From contig OW203761.1 of the NCBI GenBank assembly GCA_934045905.1, forward strand, positions 33,220,964 through 33,284,963: a DNA stretch of 64,000 nucleotides, given 5' to 3'. Below, piece by piece: positions 49,301-58,500 of the stretch. Position 1 is the first letter of the stretch; each line of letters opens with the position of its first letter. Made by a program: the position numbers and the translations under genes. This DNA comes from Leuctra nigra. Taxonomy: Eukaryota; Arthropoda; Insecta; Plecoptera; Leuctridae. The notes beneath the pieces were generated by a model. It worked only from the letters and a program-made list of their open reading frames with translations. It was not told where the DNA came from and ran no database searches.

Positions 49301-49632
49301 ATTGGGGCAATGCTCCAAAAAGGTGCGAATTGCGTAGCCTCCTACTGTTCTACCGGGCTTGGTCGAGCATGACAATAAAGACAGATTTAATACAAAAATG
49401 ATTATCTAATTTAAATAATGTTTTAGGAATGGAGGTATAATAGAAAACATTTGCATTTAGCCATAACTTGATAGCATTCCACGGTGCGCGGCGACCGTTT
49501 TGTCGTCCGAGGCTGTTATTTGACTTCATTTTCTTATGCGACGAAACACTTGCATCAACTTACCAGAGCGAAGAAATTTGTATGACAGTCCTCCAAACTG
49601 GCGCCGTTTGTTTGATGATTTGGATGCGTCAT
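13186..49632 (-). CDS. MED13: Mediator complex subunit 13 (MED13 / skuld), complete 20-exon CDS
   Basis: Twenty coding exons with consensus GT-AG junctions join to 6,507 nt (2,168 aa). Every phase matches and the total divides by three; human MED13 is of similar length. MED13 anchors the CDK8-cyclin C-MED12 kinase module to Mediator in the nucleus. The N-terminal domain (residues about 1-415, exons 1-5) carries [59 protein letters not shown] and [12 protein letters not shown]. The middle (exons 6-11) is Pro/Ser-rich, with [20 protein letters not shown] and [10 protein letters not shown]. The C-terminal half (exons 11-20) carries [92 protein letters not shown] and [12 protein letters not shown] before TGA at 13186-13188. 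Introns 1 and 2 are 8.1 and 10.3 kb; the others are mostly 0.2-3.4 kb. It is head to head with mRpL50. The assignment is secure. Confidence 0.97.
13913..14163 (-). CDS. MED13: MED13 exon 19
   Basis: It encodes [28 protein letters not shown] and LHLHSPA, ending [10 protein letters not shown] with the Arg codon split. Confidence 0.96.
14506..14787 (-). CDS. MED13: MED13 exon 18
   Basis: It encodes an acidic block ([21 protein letters not shown]) and a Ser/Pro/Gly-rich stretch ([17 protein letters not shown]) equivalent to the SPTGSP region of vertebrate MED13. Confidence 0.93.
15816..16114 (-). CDS. MED13: MED13 exon 17
   Basis: It encodes [30 protein letters not shown] and [15 protein letters not shown]. 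Confidence 0.95.
16429..16801 (-). CDS. MED13: MED13 exon 16
   Basis: It encodes [38 protein letters not shown] and [17 protein letters not shown], the most conserved part of the protein. Confidence 0.96.
16917..17016. repeat. 100-bp intronic hairpin in MED13 intron 15
   Basis: Arms CTACGGTCGGTGACAGGCAA and its complement pair for about 21 bp. ATGGACCC/GGGTTCAT then continues the stem with a single-base interruption on each side. It may be a tiny MITE. Confidence 0.75.
17106..17533 (-). CDS. MED13: MED13 exon 15
   Basis: It encodes [32 protein letters not shown] and [13 protein letters not shown], conserved blocks of the C-terminal domain. Confidence 0.95.
17915..18110 (-). CDS. MED13: MED13 exon 14
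   Basis: It begins [16 protein letters not shown] and continues as a short Pro-rich linker, much shorter than the Ser/Thr-rich linker of human MED13 at this place. Confidence 0.92.
18498..18662 (-). CDS. MED13: MED13 exon 13
   Basis: It encodes [29 protein letters not shown] and LKLYAQ, in phase 0 on both sides. Confidence 0.95.
19188..19411 (-). CDS. MED13: MED13 exon 12
   Basis: It encodes [40 protein letters not shown] and [10 protein letters not shown] in the MID/PIWI-like C-terminal half. Confidence 0.95.
19671..20131. mobile_element. AGTGC-rich MITE, relative of the 3930-4399 element
   Basis: Inverted ends TAGCGTTTTCC(T/A)CTGGC enclose many CAGTGC motifs and the shared GTGACGTCATGC. 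The flanking trinucleotides TTT/TTA match 2/3. It lies in MED13 intron 11. Confidence 0.7.
20407..20684. repeat. Direct repeat pair (98 and 94 bp)
   Basis: Copies 20407-20504 and 20591-20684 are identical except that copy 2 lacks four bases (GCTA). They flank 86 bp with a (GA)n run, and copy 2 abuts the LINE fragment. Confidence 0.9.
20685..21345 (+). mobile_element. Non-LTR retrotransposon 3' fragment (reverse transcriptase C-terminus plus 3' UTR), degenerate
   Basis: The main frame (20776-21174) encodes [38 protein letters not shown] and [12 protein letters not shown], typical of the region after the RT domain in LINEs. The frame breaks near 21165 and continues in another frame as [19 protein letters not shown], so a one-base indel has disrupted it. 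The tail has GGTGGGAACACCCACCCCCT, matching the tail of the copy at 63600-64000. It lies in MED13 intron 11, opposite to the gene. Confidence 0.8.
21567..21766. mobile_element. MITE with TAA target-site duplication
   Basis: Inverted ends GGGCCGGT(C/T)TTTGT(T/A)CC extend through CTCTTGCT and further, flanked by TAA at 21564-21566 and 21767-21769. It lies in MED13 intron 11. Confidence 0.8.
22253..22431. mobile_element. AT-rich foldback MITE
   Basis: TATTCTAATTTT, then AGACTTGCAAAACTA, recurs inverted as TAGTTTTGCAAGTCT and AAATTAGAATA. Total length is about 180 bp, in MED13 intron 11. Confidence 0.7.
22803..24660 (-). CDS. MED13: MED13 exon 11 (largest exon)
   Basis: This 1,858-nt exon encodes [10 protein letters not shown], a long Pro/His/Ser-rich linker, [18 protein letters not shown], a Cys cluster ([11 protein letters not shown]) and [15 protein letters not shown]. 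The acceptor is TTCCAGCAG, a NAGNAG site (24657 or 24660), so one Gln may be optional. Confidence 0.96.
24856..25014 (-). CDS. MED13: MED13 exon 10
   Basis: It encodes an acidic region ending [20 protein letters not shown], matching the SYTDLDNLF block of the family. Confidence 0.9.
25122..25250 (-). CDS. MED13: MED13 exon 9
   Basis: It encodes [20 protein letters not shown], an acidic stretch and GFKRANSVK. It corresponds to the KIDPYAF region of vertebrate MED13. Confidence 0.88.
26308..26503 (-). CDS. MED13: MED13 exon 8
   Basis: It completes [10 protein letters not shown], then runs Ser/Pro-rich to IKQEPMP. The donor region CCG|GTAGGTAG holds two overlapping GT sites; the first keeps the frame. 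Confidence 0.88.
26645..27085. mobile_element. hAT-like non-autonomous element
   Basis: Inverted ends TAGGGCTGTGC / GCACAGCCCTA are flanked by a perfect 8-bp duplication GAGGTAGG (26637-26644, 27086-27093). Many CGAGAT repeats lie just inside both ends. No transposase is present. It lies in MED13 intron 7. Confidence 0.88.
27628..27842 (-). CDS. MED13: MED13 exon 7
   Basis: A Pro-rich start is followed by [19 protein letters not shown] and [11 protein letters not shown]. The Trp codon is split across the junction with exon 8. Confidence 0.9.
28134..28485 (-). CDS. MED13: MED13 exon 6
   Basis: This Pro/Ser/Thr/Asn-rich low-complexity linker of 117 codons keeps the frame with both neighbours. 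It is supported by splice sites and phase rather than by conserved residues. Confidence 0.8.
29383..29864 (-). CDS. MED13: MED13 exon 5
   Basis: It carries [28 protein letters not shown] and [17 protein letters not shown], the end of the conserved N-terminal domain. Confidence 0.95.
30154..30427 (-). CDS. MED13: MED13 exon 4
   Basis: It encodes [20 protein letters not shown] and [18 protein letters not shown], ending [11 protein letters not shown] in phase 0. Confidence 0.95.
30784..30868 (-). CDS. MED13: MED13 exon 3
   Basis: It encodes [20 protein letters not shown] and KALHNLIER between a TTGCAG acceptor and a GTAAGG donor. Confidence 0.93.
32591..32880. repeat. Minisatellite A, 77-bp unit, four copies
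   Basis: Units begin GTCACAAGGCTGGAGACATC at 32591 (shortened to 62 bp), 32653, 32730 and 32807. The later copies are nearly identical. The period is not a multiple of three. Confidence 0.92.
34669..35075. repeat. Minisatellite B, seven variable copies
   Basis: The core CTCCATGACGGCGTCAAGAG occurs seven times, spaced about 43-65 bp. Alternating follow-on types (GTGTGGAGTCAG versus AGAGTGCGGCGTCC) suggest higher-order duplication. Confidence 0.92.
35434..36680. mobile_element. 1.25-kb inverted-repeat element with TA target-site duplication
   Basis: Ends CACTCGGCACATTTAAATAT and its complement start arms of about 300 bp or more, flanked by TA at 35432-35433 and 36681-36682. The arms include CCTAATACCTACCGACCGGT and GAATCCCACTTCAGTGTGTC. 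The centre is AT-rich (AAAAGCTTTGCTTTTCTAAT). No transposase frame is seen. The CACTC end relates it to the 6825 and 8333 elements. Confidence 0.88.
37000..37730. repeat. Minisatellite C, 72-bp unit, about eleven copies
   Basis: The core CTGCCGAGGATCGCGATGT recurs about eleven times, each followed by GAGGAACAGGAGGCGGTCAT and CATCGTGTTCATCCATTGAC. Because 72 is divisible by three, ORFs appear on both strands. One copy lacks 7 bp, another gains 2 and the last two are shortened, which breaks the frames. Confidence 0.95.
38671..39044. mobile_element. Foldback MITE, about 374 bp
   Basis: Arms starting GGGGACCGC(T/A)ATGGAAACTG pair over about 110 bp with a few mismatches, including GAGTAAATAATGAGC and TTTTGATACACAT. 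The centre is AT-rich. It lies in MED13 intron 2. Confidence 0.8.
40861..40920. repeat. (GTA)n-like microsatellite
   Basis: An interrupted AGTAGTAGTAGT tract lies just downstream of MED13 exon 2. Confidence 0.8.
41175..41511 (-). CDS. MED13: MED13 exon 2
   Basis: It starts after GTTGTTCCAG with [15 protein letters not shown] and continues through [18 protein letters not shown] and [17 protein letters not shown]. The donor is G|GTGAGT, phase 1. A Gly/Ala/Pro-rich insert lies between the two conserved blocks. Confidence 0.95.
41512..49563 (-). other. MED13 intron 1 (8.1 kb)
   Basis: It is CpG-rich from 41.6 to about 46.5 kb, with a CG-dense patch at 42770-43050, then AT-rich. It includes a G-run (42525-42542), a C-run (48270-48285) and a MITE at 47300-47440. 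No protein-coding exon is recognised apart from a speculative two-codon first exon near 45041. Confidence 0.6.
47300..47440. mobile_element. Short foldback MITE
   Basis: Inverted ends GG(C/T)TTATTCTTGAAA then AGTTATCACGTCATAA and complement span 141 bp. It sits within repeat-like sequence at about 47040-47560. Confidence 0.75.
49564..49632 (-). CDS. MED13: MED13 exon 1
   Basis: The ATG at 49630-49632 starts [10 protein letters not shown], the form seen in insect MED13, and the exon ends FFAL at a GTAAGT donor in phase 0. This 23-codon exon lies 8 kb from exon 2 and was found from the conserved protein start. Confidence 0.93.
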
Positions 49633-49870
49633 GGTTCCTCCGTCATCTTAATTTTCATTTATTACACTAACCACACGATTTTTACACCAAAAAACACTAA
49701 AAAATTGATATTATCCACGATCGCACAGTAGATTTCACCTTTTCAATGGCGACTGCAAAATGGCGGATGGGACACAACAAGCGCAGAATTATGCTCATGC
49801 GATTGGTTGATACGGTCACGTGGTATAACAAAGTCATGTAACCAATGGGCGAGTGAGAAAATATTGTGTC
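49633..49870. promoter_or_regulatory. Bidirectional promoter of MED13 (minus) and mRpL50 (plus)
   Basis: Only 238 bp separate the two start codons. The interval contains AAAATGGCGG (49757-49766, YY1/Pho-like), ATTGG (49802-49806) and CCAAT (49842-49846), an E-box CACGTG (49817-49822), and no TATA box placed for either gene. Function is inferred from layout and motifs. Confidence 0.75.
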
Positions 49871-51091
49871 ATGGCGGCGCTCATAAGGCATGCGGTGCAG
49901 AAATGTAGTAGCCAAAATATTGTATTATTGGCCGCAAGAACATCTATGGTAAGAAATATGTATATTTTTCCATTTTAATACTTACAATGCTCTTAATAAT
50001 ACTCCTAAAATTTAAAGGGATGTATTACCAAACACTATAGGTAGCAACTATCCCTACTGTCATGCAGCCTTTTCCAGTGATATTGTCTTATGACATAAAT
50101 TGTTTTTATTTAGATCAACTTAAACCGAACCGCGTTTGCCAAGAAAAAGCTGAAGCCAAATCCAAAACCGAAGCCACTTCCTCGAGCTCGAAATACCAAA
50201 TTTGATTCAACAGCAGATTCACTTGCTGCAAAAGGGTGAGTTTCCCTCCTAAACCCAACCTTCAATGACAACAAGTGTAATTTTAATTTTGTAATTTTAC
50301 CTCTCTAAATATGTGAGCATTAAGGTGCTGCTCACACTATGCTCGACACTATGCCAAGCAAATTGCTGGTTGGCTTCGCTGAGCCTGCTCCTTTGAGGGA
50401 GACCGGCATTGTCGGTTTCAATATGGCGAGTTGGCTGCTCGGAATGAATCAGTTTGTCGGTACAGACTGATCAGCATATCTCCACCCATTAAAACATAGT
50501 GTGGATTGTGTATGGCTTAAACATTTTGTAATTTTACCGCTGTAAGAATCCGAAACTTGTTACAGATTTCTGCGCCCTCGGAAAGAGTATACTCCACCGA
50601 ACGATGTTGCTGAAAGGTTGCGAACAATTTGCCAAAGAGTATTAGGCAATGCAATTCTAATCGAAGGTCGGATAGAGGACCCTACATTGCGATTTCGTTT
50701 GTTGAATGAATGTTGCCAAGAATTTCAGCACGGAATCCCAAACTCGATACTTCATACTATTGAAACTATAGGTGATTATTTATAAACTTCTACCATGCTA
50801 TTTGATCTCTGTTATACTAGTTCTATCTTGCACCCAAAACATTTGTTTTTTCTAGATGACATCAACAAGTTTTACGAGACACCTGTAAACACAACGGTGC
50901 CATTTGATGCCTTGAAAAAACAAGAGCTACCACCAAATCTTCACATACAATACGAGTACCACCGCTTTCATCCGGAAACCGATACCATGTTTGGTGGAAT
51001 CTCTGCCTTCACTAAAAGCTCTACAATTGTTACAGGTTTAAAATACAAAAAGAAATATAAAGGGCATGTAGCTAAAACATCATGGCCATAA
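49871..51091 (+). CDS. mRpL50: Mitochondrial ribosomal protein mL50 (mRpL50)
   Basis: Four exons (49871-49948, 50114-50235, 50566-50771, 50856-51091) join in matching phases to 642 nt, 213 aa. The start MAALIRHAVQKCSSQ is a basic, amphipathic mitochondrial targeting type. Next comes a Lys/Pro-rich stretch, then FLRPRKEYTPPNDVAERLR, LRFRLLNECCQEFQHGIPNS and FYETPV. The C-terminus LPPNLHIQYEYHRFHPETDT, MFGGISAF and GLKYKKKYKGH is characteristic of metazoan mL50. The protein is a large-subunit component of the mitoribosome, near the central protuberance side. It shares its promoter region with MED13 and converges on BLTP2. No anomalies are seen. Confidence 0.95.
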
Positions 51092-52525
51092 CTTATTACA
51101 TTTGCAAACTGATTGGAACATTATCGATTAATTTATAGTATGCGAGTAGCACTTTCCACAACATGTTAAATCTTAATTTTTAAGTAGGTATCTACACAAA
51201 TCTTATCAATCATTAGTTTTTCCATTGAGATAAAATTGTAATTCTTATGATACAATCCTCGATATTGATGGTGGCTGTAACATGGCAAATACTACCTAAT
51301 TTAAATCTGAGATAAAGAGCTCTGAATAGAGCTCTTAAAGTTAGTAAAGTGGCCCATACATGATCAATCTTGCATGACTTATTTGACAAGCCTGGAAGTT
51401 TGATAGTGTGTGGAGCTTTCAGTGACGCTTCAAAAAAATTAAACAGTCGGAAATCCTTCATCCTGCCTTCATGCCAGTCACCTGGCTTGACATGCGACTG
51501 CAAGTCGTCAAGTTGACCACTTTAGAATCAAGGTGCTCTATATAGAACATGGAGATGTCATGAATGAAGGTGAAATATTGTGGAATATTTATTTAATATT
51601 ATCTTTATTTAATTTAATAATAAGTTAAAGAAATTAACATACATTCATACAGTGCAAAGCTCTTAACAAAACCCGTTTCTGGCTAGATAGCTAATAGACT
51701 GCAAGGGACTTCATAGGAGGACCTTCTTGATGTTAAAATTTCCTTCCTTCTCAAACTTTCGAGTTTTGATTGTATCGACCAATAGCAAGAAAGATATTGC
51801 GGCTATATGCTTTTTTAAATGTACATGAGAGGAATAAATAAAACTTTTTAATGGTACCTATCTATGATAACATGTATCTGTACAAAATGCCCTCTCAACA
51901 TTGCCCGACATGATTTCCATACTCCTCTTGTGAAAAATGCATTCTCACTCAAAACTTGTCAATCTCAAAGATGAAGAAATCACACTCAATCTGTATAAAA
52001 ATCGGAAGTTTAGTTCACAAAGCTGAACAAACTATTTGTTGTACAAACTATTTGTTATGGGAACACAGAATGTACGTCTGCTTAGTTCACAAACTCAACT
52101 AGGTATACAATTTGATTTTGCAGATATAATAACATTATATTATTTTAATTTTAGTTCCTAAGTTCTGTCCAAAATACATCTAAGGCACTATTTTAAGTAA
52201 GAACATCTATTTGTCAGGTTTAACAAAGTGCTCGCTCAGTCAAAGGAATACCATATTTTTCATTGAAATAGCCTAATAGGTAGTGTACGTGGAAATGGTA
52301 TGTGTTTTATCTACCTCTTTTCTTGACATATATGCAAGTGATGTTTAGACAGGCATTGTTGTGCAAAGAAAAGATAACACTGCAGGTCTTTGCACCACGA
52401 AAACCTATCTAATTTTAGATTAAGAAATTTGCAAGTAAATTTTTGCTGATTTATGATGTGTATTGCAGAAAGAATATCTGAGAAGCCATTCCCATCGTAG
52501 TTTCCAAAGTATAGTCGACTACCTG
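51092..52525. other. Convergent 3' regions of mRpL50 and BLTP2
   Basis: No coding exon is seen. TTTATT (AATAAA on the minus strand) at 51588-51593 and 51604-51609 are candidate BLTP2 poly(A) signals, giving a 3' UTR of about 0.9 kb. Confidence 0.45.
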
Positions 52526-52576
52526 CTATTTAGTAAATTTGAAAACGCCTTTCTTCAAGCTCTTTGAATCATTTGG
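52526..52576 (-). CDS. BLTP2: BLTP2 last coding exon
   Basis: This 51-nt exon after TTTTCAG encodes PNDSKSLKKGVFKFTK and the stop TAG, a basic tail like the vertebrate GKKSIFGRR end. Confidence 0.9.
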   Translation of the reverse strand, partial: PNDSKSLKKGVFKFTK

Positions 52577-55500
52577 CTGAAAATAAATACAAACATCTTC
52601 AATATAGAGTTATCAGAACATTGCTAATACACTTCACTGGATTTACATATAAATATAATTAAAAGTTACCATCATCCTGCTTCCAAATAACATCCTAGCC
52701 TTGTCCTCTTCCTGCGGCGATGTTCCTTCGTCTGCCGAGCCTCGGTTCATTTTTATCTGTAGTTTCTGCTTGATTGCCTAAAACAAGGAATAATTATTCA
52801 AACATTATCTACATTTATTATGTTGCTATTGAAATTTCATCCAATTAAAGGAAAATTAAGAGTTCATGGTCACCTGTGGCAAAATGATTCTCCGGCTATC
52901 ACTTTTCATTGCTAACAGAAGATCGAGCCAAGTCCATGTCACATTGTGGTATTCAAGAGTAGGGATTACTAGACTGAAGTCTCGGATATCCTCGAGATTT
53001 TTCTCTTTATTTCCCTTGTAACTTACTCTTACTGGAACTTCGGGGATTTTTATGTAAATGAATAGTTTATTCTTCTCAGCTCTCTCCTTCATCTTCTCAA
53101 CGTCATCTTTTTGCTCAATCCTCACATAGAAATTTGTTTCTTTGCTCTTTCTTGGTTTTAATTTCTTGCCTTTGCCGTCATCTGAAATGTCATCAGGGAT
53201 GTCGCCGTCAATTAGCTCTGGATCTCGCTCTGGGAAACAGAACTTAAGCATCGTGTTGAAGAACTTCTTCGTAAGTCCGATTGTAATGGGGACTACATTG
53301 ATTTCGAAGTGCTCCTTCACCGATATCCCTCCAACTGGTGCCTTCTCTCGACAGAAAACGCGCACAGCTCTCTAAAAAGCAAGAAATTAATTATCTGTGA
53401 AAAAGGTTTCGAGAGGTAGGGTCAGTGTAATTTATAAAACAACTATTTGTGAAATGTCACAATGCTGCATTCCATATGATAAAATTTAGACCTTGAAGAT
53501 TCATTTCTTATTGGTCATTGCTAGCAGGGTGAGCTCAGAAAAGTTATATAACAGTTTAAATGAGCAAAAAACCACTTACCCAAATCTCGTCCACTTGAGA
53601 AATTCAATGTTAAAGTGGTAGCATATGGTTAATGGTTAATGGAGTATTCATGGTGGTCGAGATTAGTGACGTGGACGAGAACTGGGACACTGACCCTACC
53701 TATTTAGAATTCGTATGCTAAAAATTACACAAGTTTTGGGTTCCAACTAATTTCCCCACATACTAAAAATAAAGAAGAAACTGAAACTGAAAACTGAAAC
53801 CATTCTCTTGTGAAAGATGTCATGAATACACTGCCACTACCAACAAATAACATTCTTGACTACGCATACCTTTCTGTCAACTGGCATATTGCTCTGAATC
53901 TCTGTTGGAGTCAACACCTCTTTGTAGATTTGGTTTGGAAGCAGATTCGTCATTCGGATGTATCCCAGCTCCAACAGATGTTCGCCCGAGTCATCTTTCT
54001 TCGAGTTCTTGGTGTAGAGGAAGTTGCTCAGCACAAGGTCTGCAATGCCGAGCTGTCCGTCTGCCTCGGTGAGCCGCCACTGAGCATGCTTGAAGCAGAT
54101 CTCGTTGGCCCGGACTGTCATCACAGGTTTGTCTCCTCGGATAGTCGCCAGCTTCTGATGAGCTGATATCTGAGTCTCTTTGTAGCAAGATAACATCATG
54201 TCTAACTCTTCACTGTGGGAGTTCAGTAGCTCCTTACATTCATACACCTGAAATAAAAGAATACAAAGCTTCAGGAAGACCAATGCACCATGTGGTTGGC
54301 CACAAAATAACTACTTTCTGAGAGGGTTACCATATTTTTCAATCCTAATGTGTTTAACACACCTGGGGTGTCATTCCTGTACGTTTTTAGTCTTTTAAGT
54401 TAGCTATCGTATCGTAAATTTTGTTTACTCCAATGTTAACGTCCATAATAACGGTTGCTACTCTCTTAAGATTTACGATAGGAGAGTGAAAATGCGTACA
54501 GGAATCATCCCCCTGATCGGTAGTAGGTAGGTACCTACATACTAGAATTAGATCTCTGAGGGGAGAATCGCATGCAAGTCTGGGTTGCACAGGTCTCAGA
54601 AATCAGAGCTGGGTAAGTTACCAAAAAAATAGGAACTAGTTAAAGTTAAAGTTCCTCAACTAATCAGAGGAACTGGAAGTTCCTTTTCAATGAAAAGTTA
54701 CTTTGAAAGTTACTTGACCATTTTATTTCCGGAATGCAGCCAATTTGCTAAAACACAAATTCAGGCTGTAATTTTTCTCTGTGGAAAACAAATTTTTCAA
54801 CGAAATTCCTCCCAGTAAGAAGTCTTGCATCTAATTCAACCCCCTCCCCCATGCCACGGCAGGGTTGGTCAAGTGCAAGTGAGAGGGCGAACTGGTGACG
54901 CACTAAGCATGAACGGCGTGATTGGAATGCGGTTTTGTGCAGGTGGCCTAAAATTCCTTATCAGAGAAAATCAGGTACATATTTGAGGGCGGAAATGGTG
55001 TAGTTTTGAATGTTGAGGGAAGGTACATTCTGCTCTAAAAGTAACTGCAAAAGGAACCTTTATAAATGTGAAAGTTCCACAACAAAAAGGAACTTTCCAC
55101 GTTACTAAGTTACTTCTATCATAGCAGGAACGCGTTACTGTAAAAGTTACAAAAAAGTAACGCGTTACCGGTAACGCGTTACTTTCGTTAAGTTACTACC
55201 CAGCTCTGTCAGAAATATTTTAATTTCAAATGATGAATGAATTTACGATCGAAATGAAATCATTATTGCAAGTATTTAAACACATTTTATCTACGTCAAT
55301 GACACAATGTTTGTATTTTAAATGTACACTCAATGTATTGAAAAGTGGCACACAAGGTATTCTCTTCGAACACAATTTTCAAATTATAATAATTTTTTTC
55401 TAATTTTCTGCTTATCACAAATCAAATAGGTACTAATCATCAACAAAGGTATTGATTAGTGCAGTGGTACTCAACCTGCGGCCCGCGGGCCGCATGCGGC

Positions 55501-58500
55501 TCGTGGGACTAGTTTTTGTGGCCCCCCAGCAGATATTTCAAATACCTACTCATTCCCAAAATGTGTACACTGTGAAAATCATATTTTAAAGAATAATGAT
55601 TTCTCGTTTCAATTGAGAAAAATTTGAGAGTCGTCATGTTATTATCCACGCATCAGGATGAAAATGCGACGAAAGCTTAATGTAACTTCATACTTGTTGC
55701 AACGAAAATGAAGCCTTTTACCAATCCGAACATTGTAAAATAACACGTGTGTTGTTTTGGCTCGTGAAACATTGTTCGATTCGTTTCCTAATAAACAAGA
55801 CACTGAATGAAGCAGGCACGTAGGAAGCAGACTGCAGGGTGCTAGTAGGGTGCTAGCTGACTGACCCCCCCACTTCAAATTCTTTAAAAAACGCCCTGCG
55901 GGGCAACAATTGGGGGGTTGTTTGCTTCAGTTTGTGTATTTTAGAGCCCCAGAATCACTTTTAAATTGTTAATTCCCAAAAAACGCCCTGCGGGGCTAAG
56001 GCTGAGGGGCTTTGCCCCCCCCCCCAAACCCCCCTTCCGGATGTTGCAACCCTCCCCCCCCCACCCCATGATAAGAGTAGTTTCTAAGCGCCTGGAATGA
56101 ACCAACCTGATCACGTGAGCATTTATTGAATTTTTTTTTAAAAGTGCGGCCCGCCAACAAAAGCAAATTTGTATTATTGGCCCGCAAGTCAAAAAGGTTG
56201 AGTACCACTGGATTAGTGTCAGGTACGATCAGAAAAATATGTTGTCCAGGTTCTCCGTTTAAACCTAAGAAGTGAATCTAATGGGGGGAGAATAATTCAA
56301 TGCACCTGTTGTTCCAAGTCCTCCATCTCCTCGCCCAGTTCCTTGCTGTTGGGTTCGTCGGCCATTGCTCGCTGCAGCAGGTGGCTCTCCTTCTCGAGAC
56401 GCCGCAGCTTGGAGACGAGGGACCGCACCTGGTTCTGCAGCTGTTGAATCGGACGTCGCTGATCCTGCACGCTGTACAGCTGCAGCTGGAACCTCATGCG
56501 CTGCAGACGTTCGGATGCCTCCTTTCGCTGCGGCTCCACATACAGCAGCAGGTTGTTGACGACATCCAGGATCATGGCGTACTGAGATCAAGACAGGTAA
56601 ATACATAATAACGAATATTTATATTGTTTCAAGTGATTTCTTATCAAAGCAATTGACCAATGTAGATCTCCTCCCCCCACTACGTCATAAAACAAAAGTC
56701 AATGTTTGGTCACTGACAGCTGTCAGTGACCAAACAACTGTCAGTTAACAGCAAACAGCTGTTTCTTACAGAATTTAACATTTTTACAATCTACAAATTG
56801 CCATTAATAATAGTAATGATTTAAACTATCTAATTGAATCTTGTTCAGTCTCAATTAACTTATCATATGAGAGCTAAGGCCATTTAAGTTGACGAAACAA
56901 TTCAGTGACAGAAGCCATTAAAAAGTAAAACAATTTGGCAACATACCTGACAAAATATAATTTGTTTCGTTGTACCACTGTAATAATTGTCCAGCAATCA
57001 TCAAACATGATTTATATTAGTTTAAATATATTGATTGTACTATTTCAAGTGGTAAATTAAACTATTAAACACGTGGGAGCTAAATTATTTGATCTTTTTG
57101 AATTTCATTTGTTTCAATGAAAAATTGTTATTTTTCTAAGAACCCTGGAGTAACCATGGTAATACTTTTGTCTTTCATAAGGCAACGCCCACCTACATTG
57201 GTCAATTCAATCTCTGTGAGAGTACCACAGCCTTCTCGACAGTCACTTCGTTCTCTGGGTAGCTGCCTGTCGACGAAGCGCTCTACCGGCGGGGTGGCAA
57301 TAAAATGTACTACAAGGTGTATCTTTGGTGACGGCACCTTGATGTACATTTTATTGCCACCCCGCCGGTAGAGCGCTTCGTCGACAGGCAGCTACCCAGA
57401 GAACGAAATGACTGTCGAGAAGGCTGTGGAGAGTACTATAAAGAAAAGACAATGACATGGTGGGAAATAAAAAAAATTGTGTGAGTAGGTAACCCAGGCC
57501 CCTTATTAATGAAGCGGTGTAGTGACATCTCTTACTCTCCAGTGTTGGTGAAAAATGGTTATGTCAGCAATAGCAATTTCAATATTTAGATGACATGAAC
57601 GATGACTAGATGATTAGACGATGATTAGATGACTTGTCAATTTACAACCATTAAATCTAAAATTACTGACACGGGCAGGACAACCAACTCAGGTGCTAGT
57701 AACTGCAAGCATCAATACAAAATCCTTTCTTAAGTGAGAGAAATTATTAATGCCCTATAATGTTATTCCTTATAAGATATGCAACAATAGGTAACTGTGC
57801 AAAATTTAATTAGATCTGTAAAATGGCGTGTTAATAAATTGTCCTAGGCTAACAAAAAAACTCACAACTAGGGTTGGGCAAACCTCATTTTTTTTTCGAA
57901 CCGAACCTCGAACCGAACCTTTTTAAAAGGTTCGAAATATCGAACCTTAAACGAACCGAACCTTTTTTCAGAAAATGATGTTTTCCAGATGTGTAGTAAA
58001 GATAAGCACGCATAAGCACCAGTCACCATTCTCCTCCCTCCCTCTTGCAAGTCAAGTGGTTAGACACTTGAAAACAGCTGTTTAATGGGGTGTTTGTTAC
58101 TCAGATATTATTTTTATTTGTACCTATACAGAGACATTAACTTAATAATATAATCGGAACAAAAACGCGAAATATACTGCTCGAAATTTAAATATATTTC
58201 AACACTTTTCTTCCTCTCTTCAACGCCATAATGGAATTTCATTTCGAAAATACTTGCCCCAGTTGAGAGATGGTAATCCTGTGATTGTATACTCCATAAA
58301 TACTTCGCATTTTTACGCAAAAATAAAAGTTCAATATTCTTCAAAAATTATCTCGTCATCGTCATACTATTTTTGATTTTGCATTGTGTTACAATGAAGT
58401 TTGGAAAGCTCAAATATACACCATTATATTTTAACTTTTGCGTGATAATCTTCACTTCATTAGATCGCGAATGGTTTTCTAAATGACCACTATTATTTAT

